A stretch of 64,000 bases of DNA from Palsa-883 sp963847615 (GTDB lineage Bacteria; Pseudomonadota; Alphaproteobacteria; Acetobacterales; Acetobacteraceae): positions 1 to 64,000 of the forward strand of contig CAWKAN010000024.1 in NCBI GenBank assembly GCA_963847615.1. Direction: 5' to 3'. Under the pieces are notes generated by a model. It did not search any database. It worked only from the letters and a program-made list of their open reading frames with translations, and was not told the DNA's origin. Positions 1-9,447 of this stretch are shown piece by piece (the first letter of the stretch is position 1; each line of letters begins with the position of its first letter). The translations under genes were made by a program, and so were the position numbers.

Positions 1-1103
1 GGAGTCGAGCAGATACTCATCCAGCGCCTAACGGCCATTGAGGAAACCTCTTCAACTGATCGTAGAGAGTTGAGGTCCGGGACGCCTGTACCGGTTCGGA
101 GGATTTCAATCGCGTTGTTTGCGAGATCTGACATAAAGACCTGGCGGCGAATGCCGTGCCGGAGCAATGACTGATCGAGACCCAATGCGCTCAAGGCTGC
201 GCGTATCGTGCGGAGACGCCAGTTCGGCCCCTGACCGAACCTGTGCTGATCTGCGTAAGCGTGCCCGATCCCTCGTAGGTAGGTCCGGAAGTCGGTAAAC
301 AATGCACTTGGAATATGAAAATGTCCCCAACCCAAAGTATAACCTATTGGTCGAAAATAATAGATGCCCTGCAATCGAAGCCGATTATATACAGACGACC
401 GTCCGAGTGAAGACGTGGTCGTAACCGCCAGGAGGAGGGGAGTCTTTTTGCGTTCTGATATGATACCGCGAGCATCACTGTACTTCGAGCTGAAATCGTC
501 GAAGACCTCGCGAGTGCGTACGATGGAAGCGATCGCCTTGCCTCCCAGCAACATGTTGTATGGTGGCACAGCGCCGAGGACATAGGCATCTAGCACGTTC
601 ACAAGGCGCTGCGCGCGATCATGGTGTGACCAGCCAATGGCTTCGTCACGAACCGCGAGGTTGAACACCGGATCCCCGAGCGCTATCAGCCCAGCCAGCT
701 TTCCGTTCTGCTCGTCCCAAACGAGGTACCGAATGCGCCGGCCAAACCCGTTTGATACAGGTACCGACCATGTTAACGTCGCGAGACGGAAGAGGGCTGA
801 CTCCCAGGTGCCGGCGGTTATTCGTTGAATTGCCAGTTTTATTCGTCGCGGATCCACTTCCGTACCATCGGCGAAGTAGCTAACGAAATTAGGCAAACCG
901 GTCGCAATAAATTTTCGATTGTCGTCAAGCAACTCACGGCGGTGATCCTGATGCAATCTGCAAATCGCCGCCTTCTCGTGACCAGGGGGAGCAAGAGTGC
1001 CATTGTCGAGCTTTGTGAAGCCCAACGCGCGCAGGTGCGCCCTGAGCCGGCGCTTGAGTTGTGCCTCGCTACTTAGTGCCGGTGCAATCGCTGCGGTGGC
1101 CAT
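1..1103 (-). CDS. DUF4338-family protein (Druantia DruA-related), C-terminus cut by window edge
   Basis: Read on the minus strand, an ATG at 1103 opens 367 codons with no stop before the left edge. A TAA lies in frame seven codons upstream, which supports this start. Conserved-looking blocks are VRDEAIGW (residues 151-158), VPPYNMLLGGKAIA (from 179), TTTSSLGRSSVYNRLR, LGWGHFHIP and GPNWRLRTIRAAL. From memory of the family these are DUF4338 (PF14236) hallmarks; that family includes DruA of the Druantia anti-phage system, but many members are orphans of unknown role. The gene follows trpE by 72 bp on the same strand, where trpG would be expected in many relatives. Its coding sequence is visibly AT-richer than trpE (for example ATA, TTT and AAA codons), which suggests transfer. 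A defence role is inference only. Confidence 0.75.
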   Translation of the reverse strand, partial: MATAAIAPALSSEAQLKRRLRAHLRALGFTKLDNGTLAPPGHEKAAICRLHQDHRRELLDDNRKFIATGLPNFVSYFADGTEVDPRRIKLAIQRITAGTWESALFRLATLTWSVPVSNGFGRRIRYLVWDEQNGKLAGLIALGDPVFNLAVRDEAIGWSHHDRAQRLVNVLDAYVLGAVPPYNMLLGGKAIASIVRTREVFDDFSSKYSDARGIISERKKTPLLLAVTTTSSLGRSSVYNRLRLQGIYYFRPIGYTLGWGHFHIPSALFTDFRTYLRGIGHAYADQHRFGQGPNWRLRTIRAALSALGLDQSLLRHGIRRQVFMSDLANNAIEILRTGTGVPDLNSLRSVEEVSSMAVRRWMSICST

Positions 1104-1175
1104 GGATACGGTTGACCCGAGTTAGTTTGGTCGCTGCCGAAACTCGAATTGGAGCGTCGATCCCAACGGTCCCCC

Positions 1176-2702
1176 CTACCGACTATTCCCGCCGCCCTTG
1201 CCGGCGGCGAACCGCACCGCCTCCTCCGCCGCGCGCACCAGGGCGCGCGCCTTCTGCCGGCACTCCTCGTACTCCGCCTCCGGGTCGGAATCCGCCACGA
1301 TCCCGGCGCCGGCCTGCACATACATCATGCCGTCCTTCACCAGCGCCGTGCGCAGCCCGATGCAGGTGTCCATCGTGCCGTTCGCCGCGAAATAGCCGAT
1401 GCACCCGGCGTAGATGCCGCGCCGGTCGGGCTCCAGCTCCTCGATGATCTCCATCGCGCGCACCTTCGGCGCCCCCGACAGCGTGCCGGCGGGGAACCCG
1501 GCCACCAGCGCATCCAGCGCGTCCAGCCCCTCGGCCAGCCTGCCCTCGACGTTGGACGAGATGTGCATCACGTGGCTGAACCGCTCCACCGCGAAGCTCT
1601 CGGTCACCTTCACGCTGCCCAGCGCCGCCACCCGCCCGACATCGTTGCGCCCCAGATCGAGCAGCATCAGGTGCTCGGCGCGCTCCTTCGGATCGGCCAG
1701 CAGCTCGGCCTCCAGCGCCTGGTCCTCCTCATACGTGGCGCCGCGCCGGCGCGTCCCGGCCAGCGGGCGGATCGTCACCGTGCCGTCGCGCAGCCGCACC
1801 AGCACCTCCGGGCTCGACCCCACCACGGCAAACCCACCGAACTCCAGGTAGAACAAGAACGGTGCCGGATTGATCCGCCGCAGCGCGCGATACAGCGAGA
1901 ACGGCGACAGTGCGAACGGCATCGAGAAACGCTGGCTCAGCACGATCTGGAACGCGTCGCCGGCGAAGATGTACTCCTTGCAGCGCGCCACTGCCGCCAG
2001 GAAATCGTCCTTGCTGAAGTTCGATGCCGGCAGCGCCGGTTCGGGCAGCAGCACCGGCGGCGCCGGCTGCGGCAGCCGGCGATCCAGCGCCTCCTCGGCC
2101 TCGGCCAGCCGGGCCTGCGCCTGCGCCCACGCCGCCGCGGCGGTGACGTCGCCCTGCGGGTAGATCGGCGCGACCAGGGTCAGCTCGTCGTTGATGTTGT
2201 CGAAGATCGCCAACAGCGCCGGGCGGATCAGCAGCCCGTCCGGCACGCCGATCACGTCGCGGTTCTTCGCCGGCAGGTCTTCCATCAGCCGGACCATGTC
2301 GTAGCCCAGATACCCCACCAGCCCGCCCGACATCGGCGGCAGGTGGTCCGGCACCTCCAGCCGCGTCTCGGCGATCACCGCGCGCAGGCTGTCCAGCGCC
2401 CCGCGCGTCTCCGCCACGAAGGCGTGCGGCGCCGAGTGCGCGTGCCGGTTGACCTCCGCCCGCCCGTCGCGGCAGCGCCAGATCAGGTCGGGGTCCATGC
2501 CGATGATCGAGTAGCGCCCGCGCGTCGCGCCGCCCTCCACGCTTTCCAGCAGGAAGGCGTTGGGCTTGCCGTGCGCCAGCTTGAGGAAGGCCGCCACCGG
2601 CGTCTCCAGGTCCGCCACCCCGCGGCGCCACGCCAGCGAGCCGCGCCCGTCCTCGTAGGCCGACCGGAAGGCGGCGAAACCGGGTGGCACGGCGACGTTC
2701 AT
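1176..2702 (-). CDS. trpE: anthranilate synthase component I
   Basis: This 508-residue protein catalyses the first step of tryptophan synthesis, chorismate plus glutamine (or ammonia) to anthranilate, together with the TrpG glutaminase subunit. The N-terminal domain carries the feedback-site motif LLESVEGG (about residues 50-57). The C-terminal chorismate-binding domain shows LAGTRRRG, ERAEHLMLLDLGRND, LSGAPKVRAMEII and the terminal GAGIVADSDPEAEYEE, all typical of TrpE rather than PabB or MenF. The length is normal for the alphaproteobacterial enzyme. The start lies 24 bp after the ppiD stop, so the two genes are probably co-transcribed. No trpG follows: the next gene on this strand is the foreign-looking DUF4338 gene. 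A long open frame on the opposite strand is a GC-driven shadow. Confidence 0.97.
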   Translation of the reverse strand: MNVAVPPGFAAFRSAYEDGRGSLAWRRGVADLETPVAAFLKLAHGKPNAFLLESVEGGATRGRYSIIGMDPDLIWRCRDGRAEVNRHAHSAPHAFVAETRGALDSLRAVIAETRLEVPDHLPPMSGGLVGYLGYDMVRLMEDLPAKNRDVIGVPDGLLIRPALLAIFDNINDELTLVAPIYPQGDVTAAAAWAQAQARLAEAEEALDRRLPQPAPPVLLPEPALPASNFSKDDFLAAVARCKEYIFAGDAFQIVLSQRFSMPFALSPFSLYRALRRINPAPFLFYLEFGGFAVVGSSPEVLVRLRDGTVTIRPLAGTRRRGATYEEDQALEAELLADPKERAEHLMLLDLGRNDVGRVAALGSVKVTESFAVERFSHVMHISSNVEGRLAEGLDALDALVAGFPAGTLSGAPKVRAMEIIEELEPDRRGIYAGCIGYFAANGTMDTCIGLRTALVKDGMMYVQAGAGIVADSDPEAEYEECRQKARALVRAAEEAVRFAAGKGGGNSR

Positions 2703-2726
2703 GGGGTGGGTCTCTTTCCTCTGTGG

Positions 2727-4631
2727 CTACGGACCGCTGATGCTGTCCAGGTTCGGCTGATTGATGCGCGGCTGGGCGCGATCGCGCAACGCCTGCACGA
2801 AGATCTCATTGACGTCCTGGCCCAGCGAGCGGCCGAGGAACGCGCGCACCTGGTCGTAGTCCGCCGGATCGCTCTTCGGGTCGGGGGGCTCGATCTGCGC
2901 CGGCACCGCGACGGTGAAGCCGTCTGGTTGTTCCACCATGGTCGGCTCGCCCGGCTTCAGCTCGAACAGCGGGCGCAGCAGCGCCGCCGGCATGCCGGCG
3001 ACCGGCTCTGCCCGCCCGCTGAGCGGCGTGTGCGTCACCGTCAGACCCGCGGCGGCCGCGGCGGCGGCCAGCGTCTGGCCACCCTTCACCGCGGTCAGCA
3101 GCTTCGCCGCCGCCGCGTTCTGGGTGTGGCGCACCGCGTCGCGCGTCCAGTCGGCCAGCACGGTGTCCCTGATCTGCGCGAACGGCTTGGGCGCCGGCGG
3201 CATCACCGCCTCCACCGTCAGCGCGTAATAGGCCGACCCGCCCGGCTTCAGCGGCACCTCGGTCAGCCGCGGCGGGTCGCCCTTGTGCGCCTGGAATGCC
3301 GCGGCGATCACCGCCTGGCGCACCGCATCGCCGCCCGGGACCGGCGCCGGCTTGCCATCCATCGTGTTGCCCGCGGCGTCCAGCGTGCCCGACACGCCGA
3401 CCAGGCCCAGGTCGCTCGGCAACTCGTCCAGCCCGCTGCCGGAGGCCAGGATGTTGTCCACCTTGTTGGCCCGCTCATAGATGAGGTCCGCGGCCTTCTC
3501 CGCCAGCACCTGCTGGCGCAATGCGTCCTTCATCTGCTCGAAGCTCTGCGACGTCCCCGGCGAGACCTTGGTCACCTTCAGGATCTGCCAGCCCGCCAAC
3601 CCATGCGTCGGGTCGGAGACGGTCTCCGGCGTCGCGCCGAACACCGCGCGGCCCAATTCAGCCGAGGGCAGGCCGATCTCCAGGACGTCATCCAGCGCGA
3701 TTGCCGAGCCGCCTGCCGCCTGGGCGGCCTGCTGCATCGCCGCCCAGTCCGCGCCGCCGCGCCATTCGGCGGCCAGCGCCTGCGCCTTGGCCTGGTCGGG
3801 CACCTGGATCACCTGCACGGAGCGGCGCTCCGGCTTCACATACTGCGCCTTGCGGGCGTCGTAGGCCGCGCGCAGGTCCGCCTCGGTGATCGGGATGTCC
3901 TTCGCCAAGGTCTCCGGCGACAGCACCACCGCCTTGATCCGGCGATATTCCGGCGTGCTGTAGAGGTCCGGATGGTTGTCGTACCACCGCTGCAGCACCG
4001 CCTCGGGCGGCGCCGGGGGGGCGGGAACGGCACTGAACGGCAACGCCACCAGGTCCGCCGACCGCTTCTCGAACTGGTAGGCGAACACCTGGTTGACCAG
4101 GACGGCGGGCGGCGCGGCACCGGCCGCCAGCGCATCGGTCAGTTGCCGCTCCGCCAGGTTGGCGCGGACGTCTTCCAGGAACCGCTGCTCGGTCAGGTTG
4201 TTGTTGCGCAGCACCGCCTCGAACGTCGCCCGATCGAACCGACCGGAGGCGCCGTGGAACTGCGGGACGGCGAACACCTCCTGGCGCACCGCCGCATCCG
4301 GCACGACGATGCCCAGGCGCCGCTCCGCCTGCGTGACCGCGGCCTGGCTGATCAGCCCCTGGACCGACGCCGTGGCAACCGCGCGGCGCATCTCGGGCGT
4401 GATGTCGCTGCCCGGCGGCAGCCGGCGCGTCAGGTCGGCGATCTGGCGTTCGAACGCCTGCTGCACCTGCGGCACCTCGATCGTCTGGCCACCGACCTTG
4501 GCAACCCAGGTGTCGGTGCCGACCAGCCGCACGACGTCGCCCACGCCCCAGATGACGAAGGCGACCACCATCAGCAGGAAGAACGCGCGCGCGACCCAGG
4601 TTTCCAGGTAGCGGCGAAACAGCGAAATCAT
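2727..4631 (-). CDS. ppiD: PpiD/SurA-type periplasmic peptidylprolyl isomerase chaperone
   Basis: The protein has 634 residues with ATG at 4631. A longer open frame exists upstream, but the membrane anchor and family length fit this start. The N-terminus has a short basic cytoplasmic tail (MISLFRRYLETWVAR) and then one membrane segment (residues 16-32). A SurA_N-like helical region follows, then a PpiC-type domain at about residues 255-370 (GLAGWQILKVTKV), then a helical C-terminal region. It is expected to sit in the inner membrane, facing the periplasm, and to assist folding of secreted and outer-membrane proteins near the Sec translocon. A ppiD-trpE pairing on one strand is common in alphaproteobacteria, which supports the call. 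Confidence 0.9.
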   Translation of the reverse strand: MISLFRRYLETWVARAFFLLMVVAFVIWGVGDVVRLVGTDTWVAKVGGQTIEVPQVQQAFERQIADLTRRLPPGSDITPEMRRAVATASVQGLISQAAVTQAERRLGIVVPDAAVRQEVFAVPQFHGASGRFDRATFEAVLRNNNLTEQRFLEDVRANLAERQLTDALAAGAAPPAVLVNQVFAYQFEKRSADLVALPFSAVPAPPAPPEAVLQRWYDNHPDLYSTPEYRRIKAVVLSPETLAKDIPITEADLRAAYDARKAQYVKPERRSVQVIQVPDQAKAQALAAEWRGGADWAAMQQAAQAAGGSAIALDDVLEIGLPSAELGRAVFGATPETVSDPTHGLAGWQILKVTKVSPGTSQSFEQMKDALRQQVLAEKAADLIYERANKVDNILASGSGLDELPSDLGLVGVSGTLDAAGNTMDGKPAPVPGGDAVRQAVIAAAFQAHKGDPPRLTEVPLKPGGSAYYALTVEAVMPPAPKPFAQIRDTVLADWTRDAVRHTQNAAAAKLLTAVKGGQTLAAAAAAAGLTVTHTPLSGRAEPVAGMPAALLRPLFELKPGEPTMVEQPDGFTVAVPAQIEPPDPKSDPADYDQVRAFLGRSLGQDVNEIFVQALRDRAQPRINQPNLDSISGP

Positions 4632-4754
4632 CCAACCAATCCCAGTCCGCCCGGGCGCCCGTATACCGGCGGCCACGCGGCAAGGCCAGCCCGTCGCGCC
4701 ACCGAAGCAAGCGCGGGGCCTTGTGGCCAACCGCCCCAACCGGCGGCGCCTGCA

Positions 4755-5663
4755 TCATTCGGACGCGGCGTCCTGCTGCGCCAGGCTGTTGTCCACGCAT
4801 GCCGCGAAGGCGATGTCCCGCGTCAGCGCGCCGCCGGACAGCATCGCCGCCTTCAGCCGCGCGAACCCCTCGCTGGGCATCACCGGATCGGTCGCGTAGA
4901 GATCGAGCGCCTGGTAGCGCGCGATGGCGCCGGCGAGCAGGTCGCGCGGAATGGCGGGAAAGCAATCGCCCAGGGCGAGGGCGATGTCGGCGGCGCCGGT
5001 GGCGGCCATCCAGTGCAAGGTCCGGCGCATGGCGCGGACCATGGCGACAAGCTCTTTCCGCCGCGCGGCGATCACCGAGCGGCGGGTGACCAGCGCGGTG
5101 TAGGCGGTCGGGCCGCGCGATGCGGCGGCATACCATAAGTGCCCCACGCCGGAGGCGAGCAGGTCCTCGGCATGCGGTTGGAACAGCTGGACCGCGTCAA
5201 GCCTGCCGGCGCGCAACGCGGCGGCGTTGTCCGCCATGCTCGGGCCGGAGACGCGCGCGAGCGCGGCGGGATCGACGCCGGCGCGACGCAGGTCGTCCTG
5301 CAGGCAGAGCCACGGCGTCGGCACCTCGGCGACGGAGGCGAAGCGGCGGCCGAGCAGGTCGGCAAACTGGAACGCCGGGTTGGGCGTGCGGCCGACAATG
5401 AAGAACGGGTCGCGCTTGACCACGTCGCAAAAGCAGACGAGGTCCGACGCCGGGTCCTTGGCGTGGGTCAACAGCACGCGCAGCGGCCCGCCCCACATGA
5501 CGTCGGCCGCGCCTGAGTGCACCGCCGCGGCACTGCTGGCCGGGTCCGGCGACGCGCGCAGGGCGACGTCGACCCCCGCCGCGGCGTAGGCGCCGATCGC
5601 GTGCGCGGCATAGAACGGCGCATAGAACAGGGCGCGGAAATTTTCGGTGAGGACGATGGCCAT
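4755..5663 (-). CDS. NMT1/THI5-like ABC transporter substrate-binding protein
   Basis: 302 residues from an ATG at 5663 preceded by GGAGCAACTC, a good ribosome binding site. A longer open frame upstream runs into a palindromic repeat and is not real. The fold signature is the NMT1/SsuA-like type 2 periplasmic-binding domain: an N-terminal strand with FRALFYAPFYAAHAIGAYAAAG, then AADVMWGGPLRVLL, and a central GRRFASVAEVPTPW segment. No signal peptide is visible: the N-terminus (MAIVLTENF) is not hydrophobic enough, so export is doubtful and a cytosolic ligand-binding role is possible. No permease or ATPase gene is adjacent. The ligand is unknown; relatives bind pyrimidine precursors, sulfonates or nitriles. 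Confidence 0.75.
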   Translation of the reverse strand: MAIVLTENFRALFYAPFYAAHAIGAYAAAGVDVALRASPDPASSAAAVHSGAADVMWGGPLRVLLTHAKDPASDLVCFCDVVKRDPFFIVGRTPNPAFQFADLLGRRFASVAEVPTPWLCLQDDLRRAGVDPAALARVSGPSMADNAAALRAGRLDAVQLFQPHAEDLLASGVGHLWYAAASRGPTAYTALVTRRSVIAARRKELVAMVRAMRRTLHWMAATGAADIALALGDCFPAIPRDLLAGAIARYQALDLYATDPVMPSEGFARLKAAMLSGGALTRDIAFAACVDNSLAQQDAASE

Positions 5664-5737
5664 GAGTTGCTCCGGGCGGGTGGGCGAGAGCCTCCGCGCA
5701 TGGTGCATCCGAATGCCGGGCGGCGACAGGATCAGGT

Positions 5738-6043
5738 CGCGCGAAGCAAGGTCGGGGCTCCGCCCCGAACCCCGCCAGGGGGCTTTGCCCCCTGGACCCC
5801 CACCAGAGGCAGCGGCCTCTGGACTCCATGACTGGGAGTGTGGGGAGGGGAAGGGGGCGTAGGGGCGAGGCAAAGGGGCGCCGTCCGGCATGCCGGACGG
5901 CGCCCCGTTGCCTCGCCCCTACGCCCCCTTCCCCTCCCCACACTCCCAGTGAAGGGTTCCAAGGGCTCCGCCCTTGGCGGGGTTCCAAGGGGCAGCGCCC
6001 CTTGGTGGGGTCCGGGGCGAAGCCCCGGCCTTGCTTCGCGCGC
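5738..6043. repeat. nested palindromic intergenic element, copy A
   Basis: About 306 bp with 14-bp perfect terminal inverted repeats (CGCGCGAAGCAAGG and its complement). Inside, in order, are three small hairpins (for example CCCCCTGG-type and CCTCTGG-type stems), the arm ACTGGGAGTGTGGGGAGG, a copy-specific central palindrome of about 60 bp (one mismatch noticed), the complementary arm, and three more small hairpins. Copies B, C and D share this architecture. The element lies between the divergent genes at 5663 and 6308. It produces spurious open frames on both strands, none with a credible protein. Confidence 0.85.
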
Positions 6044-6070
6044 CGCGGCCTCGGCGCGGCAAAACAGGCC

Positions 6071-6277
6071 ATGGAAGCCGCCCGGTCCTTGCCCTACGAT
6101 CACATTCCGATGAACGTGATGATGCCGGAGATGGATGGAGTGGCCGCCACGCGGACGATGCGCGCACTGCCCGGCGCACAAGGGCTGGTGCCGGTGGTCG
6201 GACCGACCGCCGGCGACCCGCCGGCTGAAACGATCGCCCGGACCATCGGCGCCGCGGCGCCAGCCGCCGGACTCTGA
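6071..6277 (+). pseudogene. remnant of a CheY-like receiver domain
   Basis: A 68-codon open frame encodes a fragment that aligns by eye with the middle of a response-regulator receiver domain: PMNVMMPEMDGVAATRTMRALPG corresponds to the usual LMDVMMPEMDG segment around the phospho-acceptor. The acceptor Asp is Asn here (codon AAC), and the N-terminal DD pair and C-terminal K region are missing or degenerate. It sits directly next to palindromic element A and ends 30 bp before the FAD dehydrogenase. It cannot be a working receiver and is best read as debris of a sensor kinase or regulator gene. Confidence 0.6.
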
Positions 6278-6307
6278 CCGGCCGCAGCGACAGCAGGCAC
6301 GAGAGCG

Positions 6308-9220
6308 ATGTCCACACATACTGCCACCATGCTTGCGCCGGGCGACTCCCGGCTGGCCACTCAGATCGCGCGCGCGATCGAAGGCGAGGTGCTGTTCGGC
6401 CGCGCCGATCGCGGGCGCTATGCCACCGACGCCTCGATCTACCAGATCGAGCCGATCGGCGTCGTGGTGCCGAAAACCGTCGCCGACGTCGCCGCCGTGC
6501 TGGCGATCGCGCGCGAACACGACGTGCCGGTGCTGCCGCGCGGCGCCGGCACCAGCCAGTGCGGCCAGACGGTGAACCGCGCCCTGGTGATCGACTGCGC
6601 GAAGCATTTCAACCGCATCCTTCAGGTCGATCCGGCGGCGCGGGTTGCGCTGGTCGAGCCGGGCCTGGTGCTGGCGCATCTGAACGCGGCGCTGCGCCCG
6701 CACGGCCTGTTCTTCCCGGTCGATCCATCGACCCATGCGCGCTGCACGATCGGCGGCATGGCCGGCAACAACTCGTGCGGTTCGAAGTCGATCCGTTACG
6801 GCCTCATGGCGGACAACGTGCACGCGATCGACGCGATCCTGGCCGACGGCACGCGCCACCGTTTTGCCACCGTTCCGGACAACCTGGGTGCCGAGGTGCC
6901 GGCGCCGATCGCCGAGCTGATCCAGCGGCTGCGCGCGCTGGGCGCCAGCGAGGCCGAGGAGATCGCCGCGCGCTTCCCGCGCCAGCTGCGTCGCGTCGGC
7001 GGCTACAACATCGACGTGCTGACGCCGGCTTCGCGCGCGGCGGGGCGGGAGAACCTGGCGCGGCTGCTGGTGGGATCGGAGGGCACGCTGGCCTTCTCCG
7101 CCGCCATCGAGCTCAAGCTGCATCCGATCAAACCGCGCAAGGTGCTGGGCATCTGCCAGTTCCCCGGCTTCCGCCAGGCCATGGCGGCGGCGCAGCACAT
7201 CGTCAAGCTGGACCCCGAGGCGGTCGAACTGGTCGATCGCACCATGATCGACCTTGGCCGCGGCATCCCGATCTTCCGCGCCACGATCGATGCGATGGTG
7301 ATGGGCGAGCCGGACAGCCTGCTGATCGTCGAGTTCCATGGCGATGACGACGCCGCGCTGCGCGCCAGGCTGGGCGAGCTGGATGCGCTGATGGGCGATC
7401 TCGGCCATCCGAACGCCGTGGTGCGGGCGCTGGAGCCGGGCTTCCAGGCCGCCATCGCCGCGGTGCGCGAGGCCGGGCTGAACATCATGATGTCGATGAA
7501 GGGCGACGGCAAGCCGGTCTCCTTCATCGAGGATTGCGCGGTCAACCTGGAAGACCTCGCCGACTACACCGAGCGGCTGAACGACGTGTTCGCCCGGCAC
7601 GGCACCAAGGGAACCTGGTACGCGCATGCCTCGGTCGGCTGCCTGCATGTCCGCCCGGTGCTGAACATGAAGGACCCGCACGACGTGGCAACGATGCGCG
7701 CGGTGGCCGAGGAATGTTTCGCCCTGGTGCGCGAGTACAAGGGCTCGCACTCCGGCGAGCACGGCGACGGCATCGTGCGCAGCGAGTTCAACGCGGTGAT
7801 GTTCGGCGCCCGCATCGCGCGCGCCTTCGAAACGGTGAAGGACGCGTTCGATCCGCGCGGCCTGCTCAACCCCGGGCGCGTGGTGCGTCCGCCGCGGATG
7901 GATGACCGCTCGCTGTTCCGCTACAGCCCGGGCTACGCGCCGGCGCGCGACTTCGCCCCGAAGCTCGATTGGTCGGACCATCCCGGGCCGCTCGGCGGCA
8001 TGCTGGGCGCGGTCGAGATGTGCAACAACAATGGCACCTGCCGGGCCTTCGATGCGAACGTGATGTGCCCGTCCTGGCGCGTCACCCGCGACGAGCGGCA
8101 TCTGACGCGCGGGCGCGCCAACACGCTGCGCCTGGCGCTGACCGGCCAGCTCGGCGCCGACGCGATGGCCTCGAATGCGCTGGCCAACACCATGGCGCTG
8201 TGCGTGTCGTGCAAGGCGTGCCGGCGCGAGTGTCCGACCGGCGTGGACATGGCGAAGCTGAAGATCGAAGTGCTGGCGGCGCGCGCCGAGCGGCACGGCG
8301 TCGGCGTGCGCGAGACGTTGATCGCCGAACTGCCGCGCTACGCGCCGTTCGCCGCGCGCCTCGCGCCGCTGGTTAACCTGCGCAACGCGGTCCCGCTGCT
8401 GCGCCGCATGGGCGAGCGCTGGCTCGGCCTTGCCGCGGCGCGCCCCTTGCCTTCCTGGCGGCGCGACTTCTTTCGCGATGCCGAGGCCGCCGCGCTGGCG
8501 CCGGCCAAGCCGCGCGGCGAGGTTCTGCTGCTGGCGGACACGTTCAATCGCTATTTCGAGCCGGAGAATTTGCGCGCGGCGCTGCGCGTGCTGGCCGCCG
8601 CCGGCTATCGCGCCAGGCTGCCGGTCACGCGCGGGCGCCCGCTGTGCTGCGGGCGGACATTTCTCGCCGCCGGACTGGTCGACCAGGCGCGCGCCGAGGC
8701 CGGGCGCACGCTGCGCCGCCTGGCGGGCACGCTGCCGGTGATCGGGCTGGAGCCGTCCTGCCTGTTCACCCTGCGCGACGAGTTTCGCTCGTTGCATCCC
8801 GGGGCCGAGGCGGACGCGCTGGCCGGGCGCGCGATGCTGCTGGCGGAATTCCTGGCGCGCGAGAAGATCGCGCTGCCGCTGCGTCCGCTCGCCGGCACCG
8901 CGCATGTGCATGGGCACTGCCACCAGAAATCGTTCGGCGCGTTCCCGGATGCCATTGCCGTTTTGCAACAGGTGCCGGACCTGACGGTCAAGCCGATCGC
9001 CTCGTCATGCTGCGGCATGGCCGGCAGCTTCGGCTACCAGGCGGAGACGCAGGACGTCTCGCGCGCGATGGCCGAGGCGTCGCTGCTGCCGGCGGTGCGC
9101 GCGGCCGCGCCGGAGGACATCATCGTGGCGGACGGCACATCGTGCCGCCACCAGATTCGCGATCTGGCCGGGCGCGCGGCGGTGCATTCGGTGCGCGTGC
9201 TGGACCGTGCTCTGGGATGA
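6308..9220 (+). CDS. FAD-binding and Fe-S oxidoreductase (GlcD-GlcF-type fusion, D-2-hydroxyacid dehydrogenase family)
   Basis: 970 residues. Domains in order: FAD-binding type 4 (PCMH) at about residues 40-230 with PRGAGTSQCGQ and GGMAGNNSCGSKSIRYG; FAD-linked oxidase C-terminal domain to about 540 with the GEHGDGIVRSEF motif; a 4Fe-4S module with MCNNNGTCRAF and CVSCKACRRECP near residues 575-645; and two cysteine-rich CCG domains (CCGRTF near 780, CCGMAGSFGY near 901). The architecture matches the YdiJ/D-lactate or D-2-hydroxyglutarate dehydrogenase fusions, which oxidise a D-2-hydroxyacid and pass electrons to the quinone pool or another acceptor. The substrate cannot be read from sequence. 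It stands alone on the plus strand, 294 bp before the ABC operon. Confidence 0.9.
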   Translation: MSTHTATMLAPGDSRLATQIARAIEGEVLFGRADRGRYATDASIYQIEPIGVVVPKTVADVAAVLAIAREHDVPVLPRGAGTSQCGQTVNRALVIDCAKHFNRILQVDPAARVALVEPGLVLAHLNAALRPHGLFFPVDPSTHARCTIGGMAGNNSCGSKSIRYGLMADNVHAIDAILADGTRHRFATVPDNLGAEVPAPIAELIQRLRALGASEAEEIAARFPRQLRRVGGYNIDVLTPASRAAGRENLARLLVGSEGTLAFSAAIELKLHPIKPRKVLGICQFPGFRQAMAAAQHIVKLDPEAVELVDRTMIDLGRGIPIFRATIDAMVMGEPDSLLIVEFHGDDDAALRARLGELDALMGDLGHPNAVVRALEPGFQAAIAAVREAGLNIMMSMKGDGKPVSFIEDCAVNLEDLADYTERLNDVFARHGTKGTWYAHASVGCLHVRPVLNMKDPHDVATMRAVAEECFALVREYKGSHSGEHGDGIVRSEFNAVMFGARIARAFETVKDAFDPRGLLNPGRVVRPPRMDDRSLFRYSPGYAPARDFAPKLDWSDHPGPLGGMLGAVEMCNNNGTCRAFDANVMCPSWRVTRDERHLTRGRANTLRLALTGQLGADAMASNALANTMALCVSCKACRRECPTGVDMAKLKIEVLAARAERHGVGVRETLIAELPRYAPFAARLAPLVNLRNAVPLLRRMGERWLGLAAARPLPSWRRDFFRDAEAAALAPAKPRGEVLLLADTFNRYFEPENLRAALRVLAAAGYRARLPVTRGRPLCCGRTFLAAGLVDQARAEAGRTLRRLAGTLPVIGLEPSCLFTLRDEFRSLHPGAEADALAGRAMLLAEFLAREKIALPLRPLAGTAHVHGHCHQKSFGAFPDAIAVLQQVPDLTVKPIASSCCGMAGSFGYQAETQDVSRAMAEASLLPAVRAAAPEDIIVADGTSCRHQIRDLAGRAAVHSVRVLDRALG

Positions 9221-9447
9221 CGGTGGGCATGACCACGGGCATGATCCAGCCCGCGGACGTGCCGGCATTCCGGTCCGGGCGCGATCCATTTGCGATGCAT
9301 GGGATGTGGCCGGCGCGCGCAGCAATTCTCGTTTTGGCCAGACGACGTTGCCTCCCCGGCATGGTCATCCCCCGGGGGCCTAGCCGCGGGCCGGCCATGC
9401 CGGAGAGCGGCCGCCCGGATCAGCCCAATTGAGACTTGCTGCTGCGC

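Noticed and set aside
1149..5138. Very long plus-strand open frame antisense to trpE and ppiD
   Set aside because: It has no family resemblance, is extremely Arg/Pro/Ala/His-rich, and lies opposite clear trpE and ppiD genes. It comes from GC bias in the third codon positions.
4755..5663. Thiamine-precursor biosynthesis role for the NMT1-like protein
   Set aside because: The fold is shared with many ABC binding proteins; no thiamine genes or riboswitch were seen nearby.
5738..6043. Proteins encoded inside the palindromic elements (for example PDGAPLPRPYAPFP-type frames)
   Set aside because: The same frames recur with different central sequence in each copy and on both strands, so they reflect the palindrome, not a gene.
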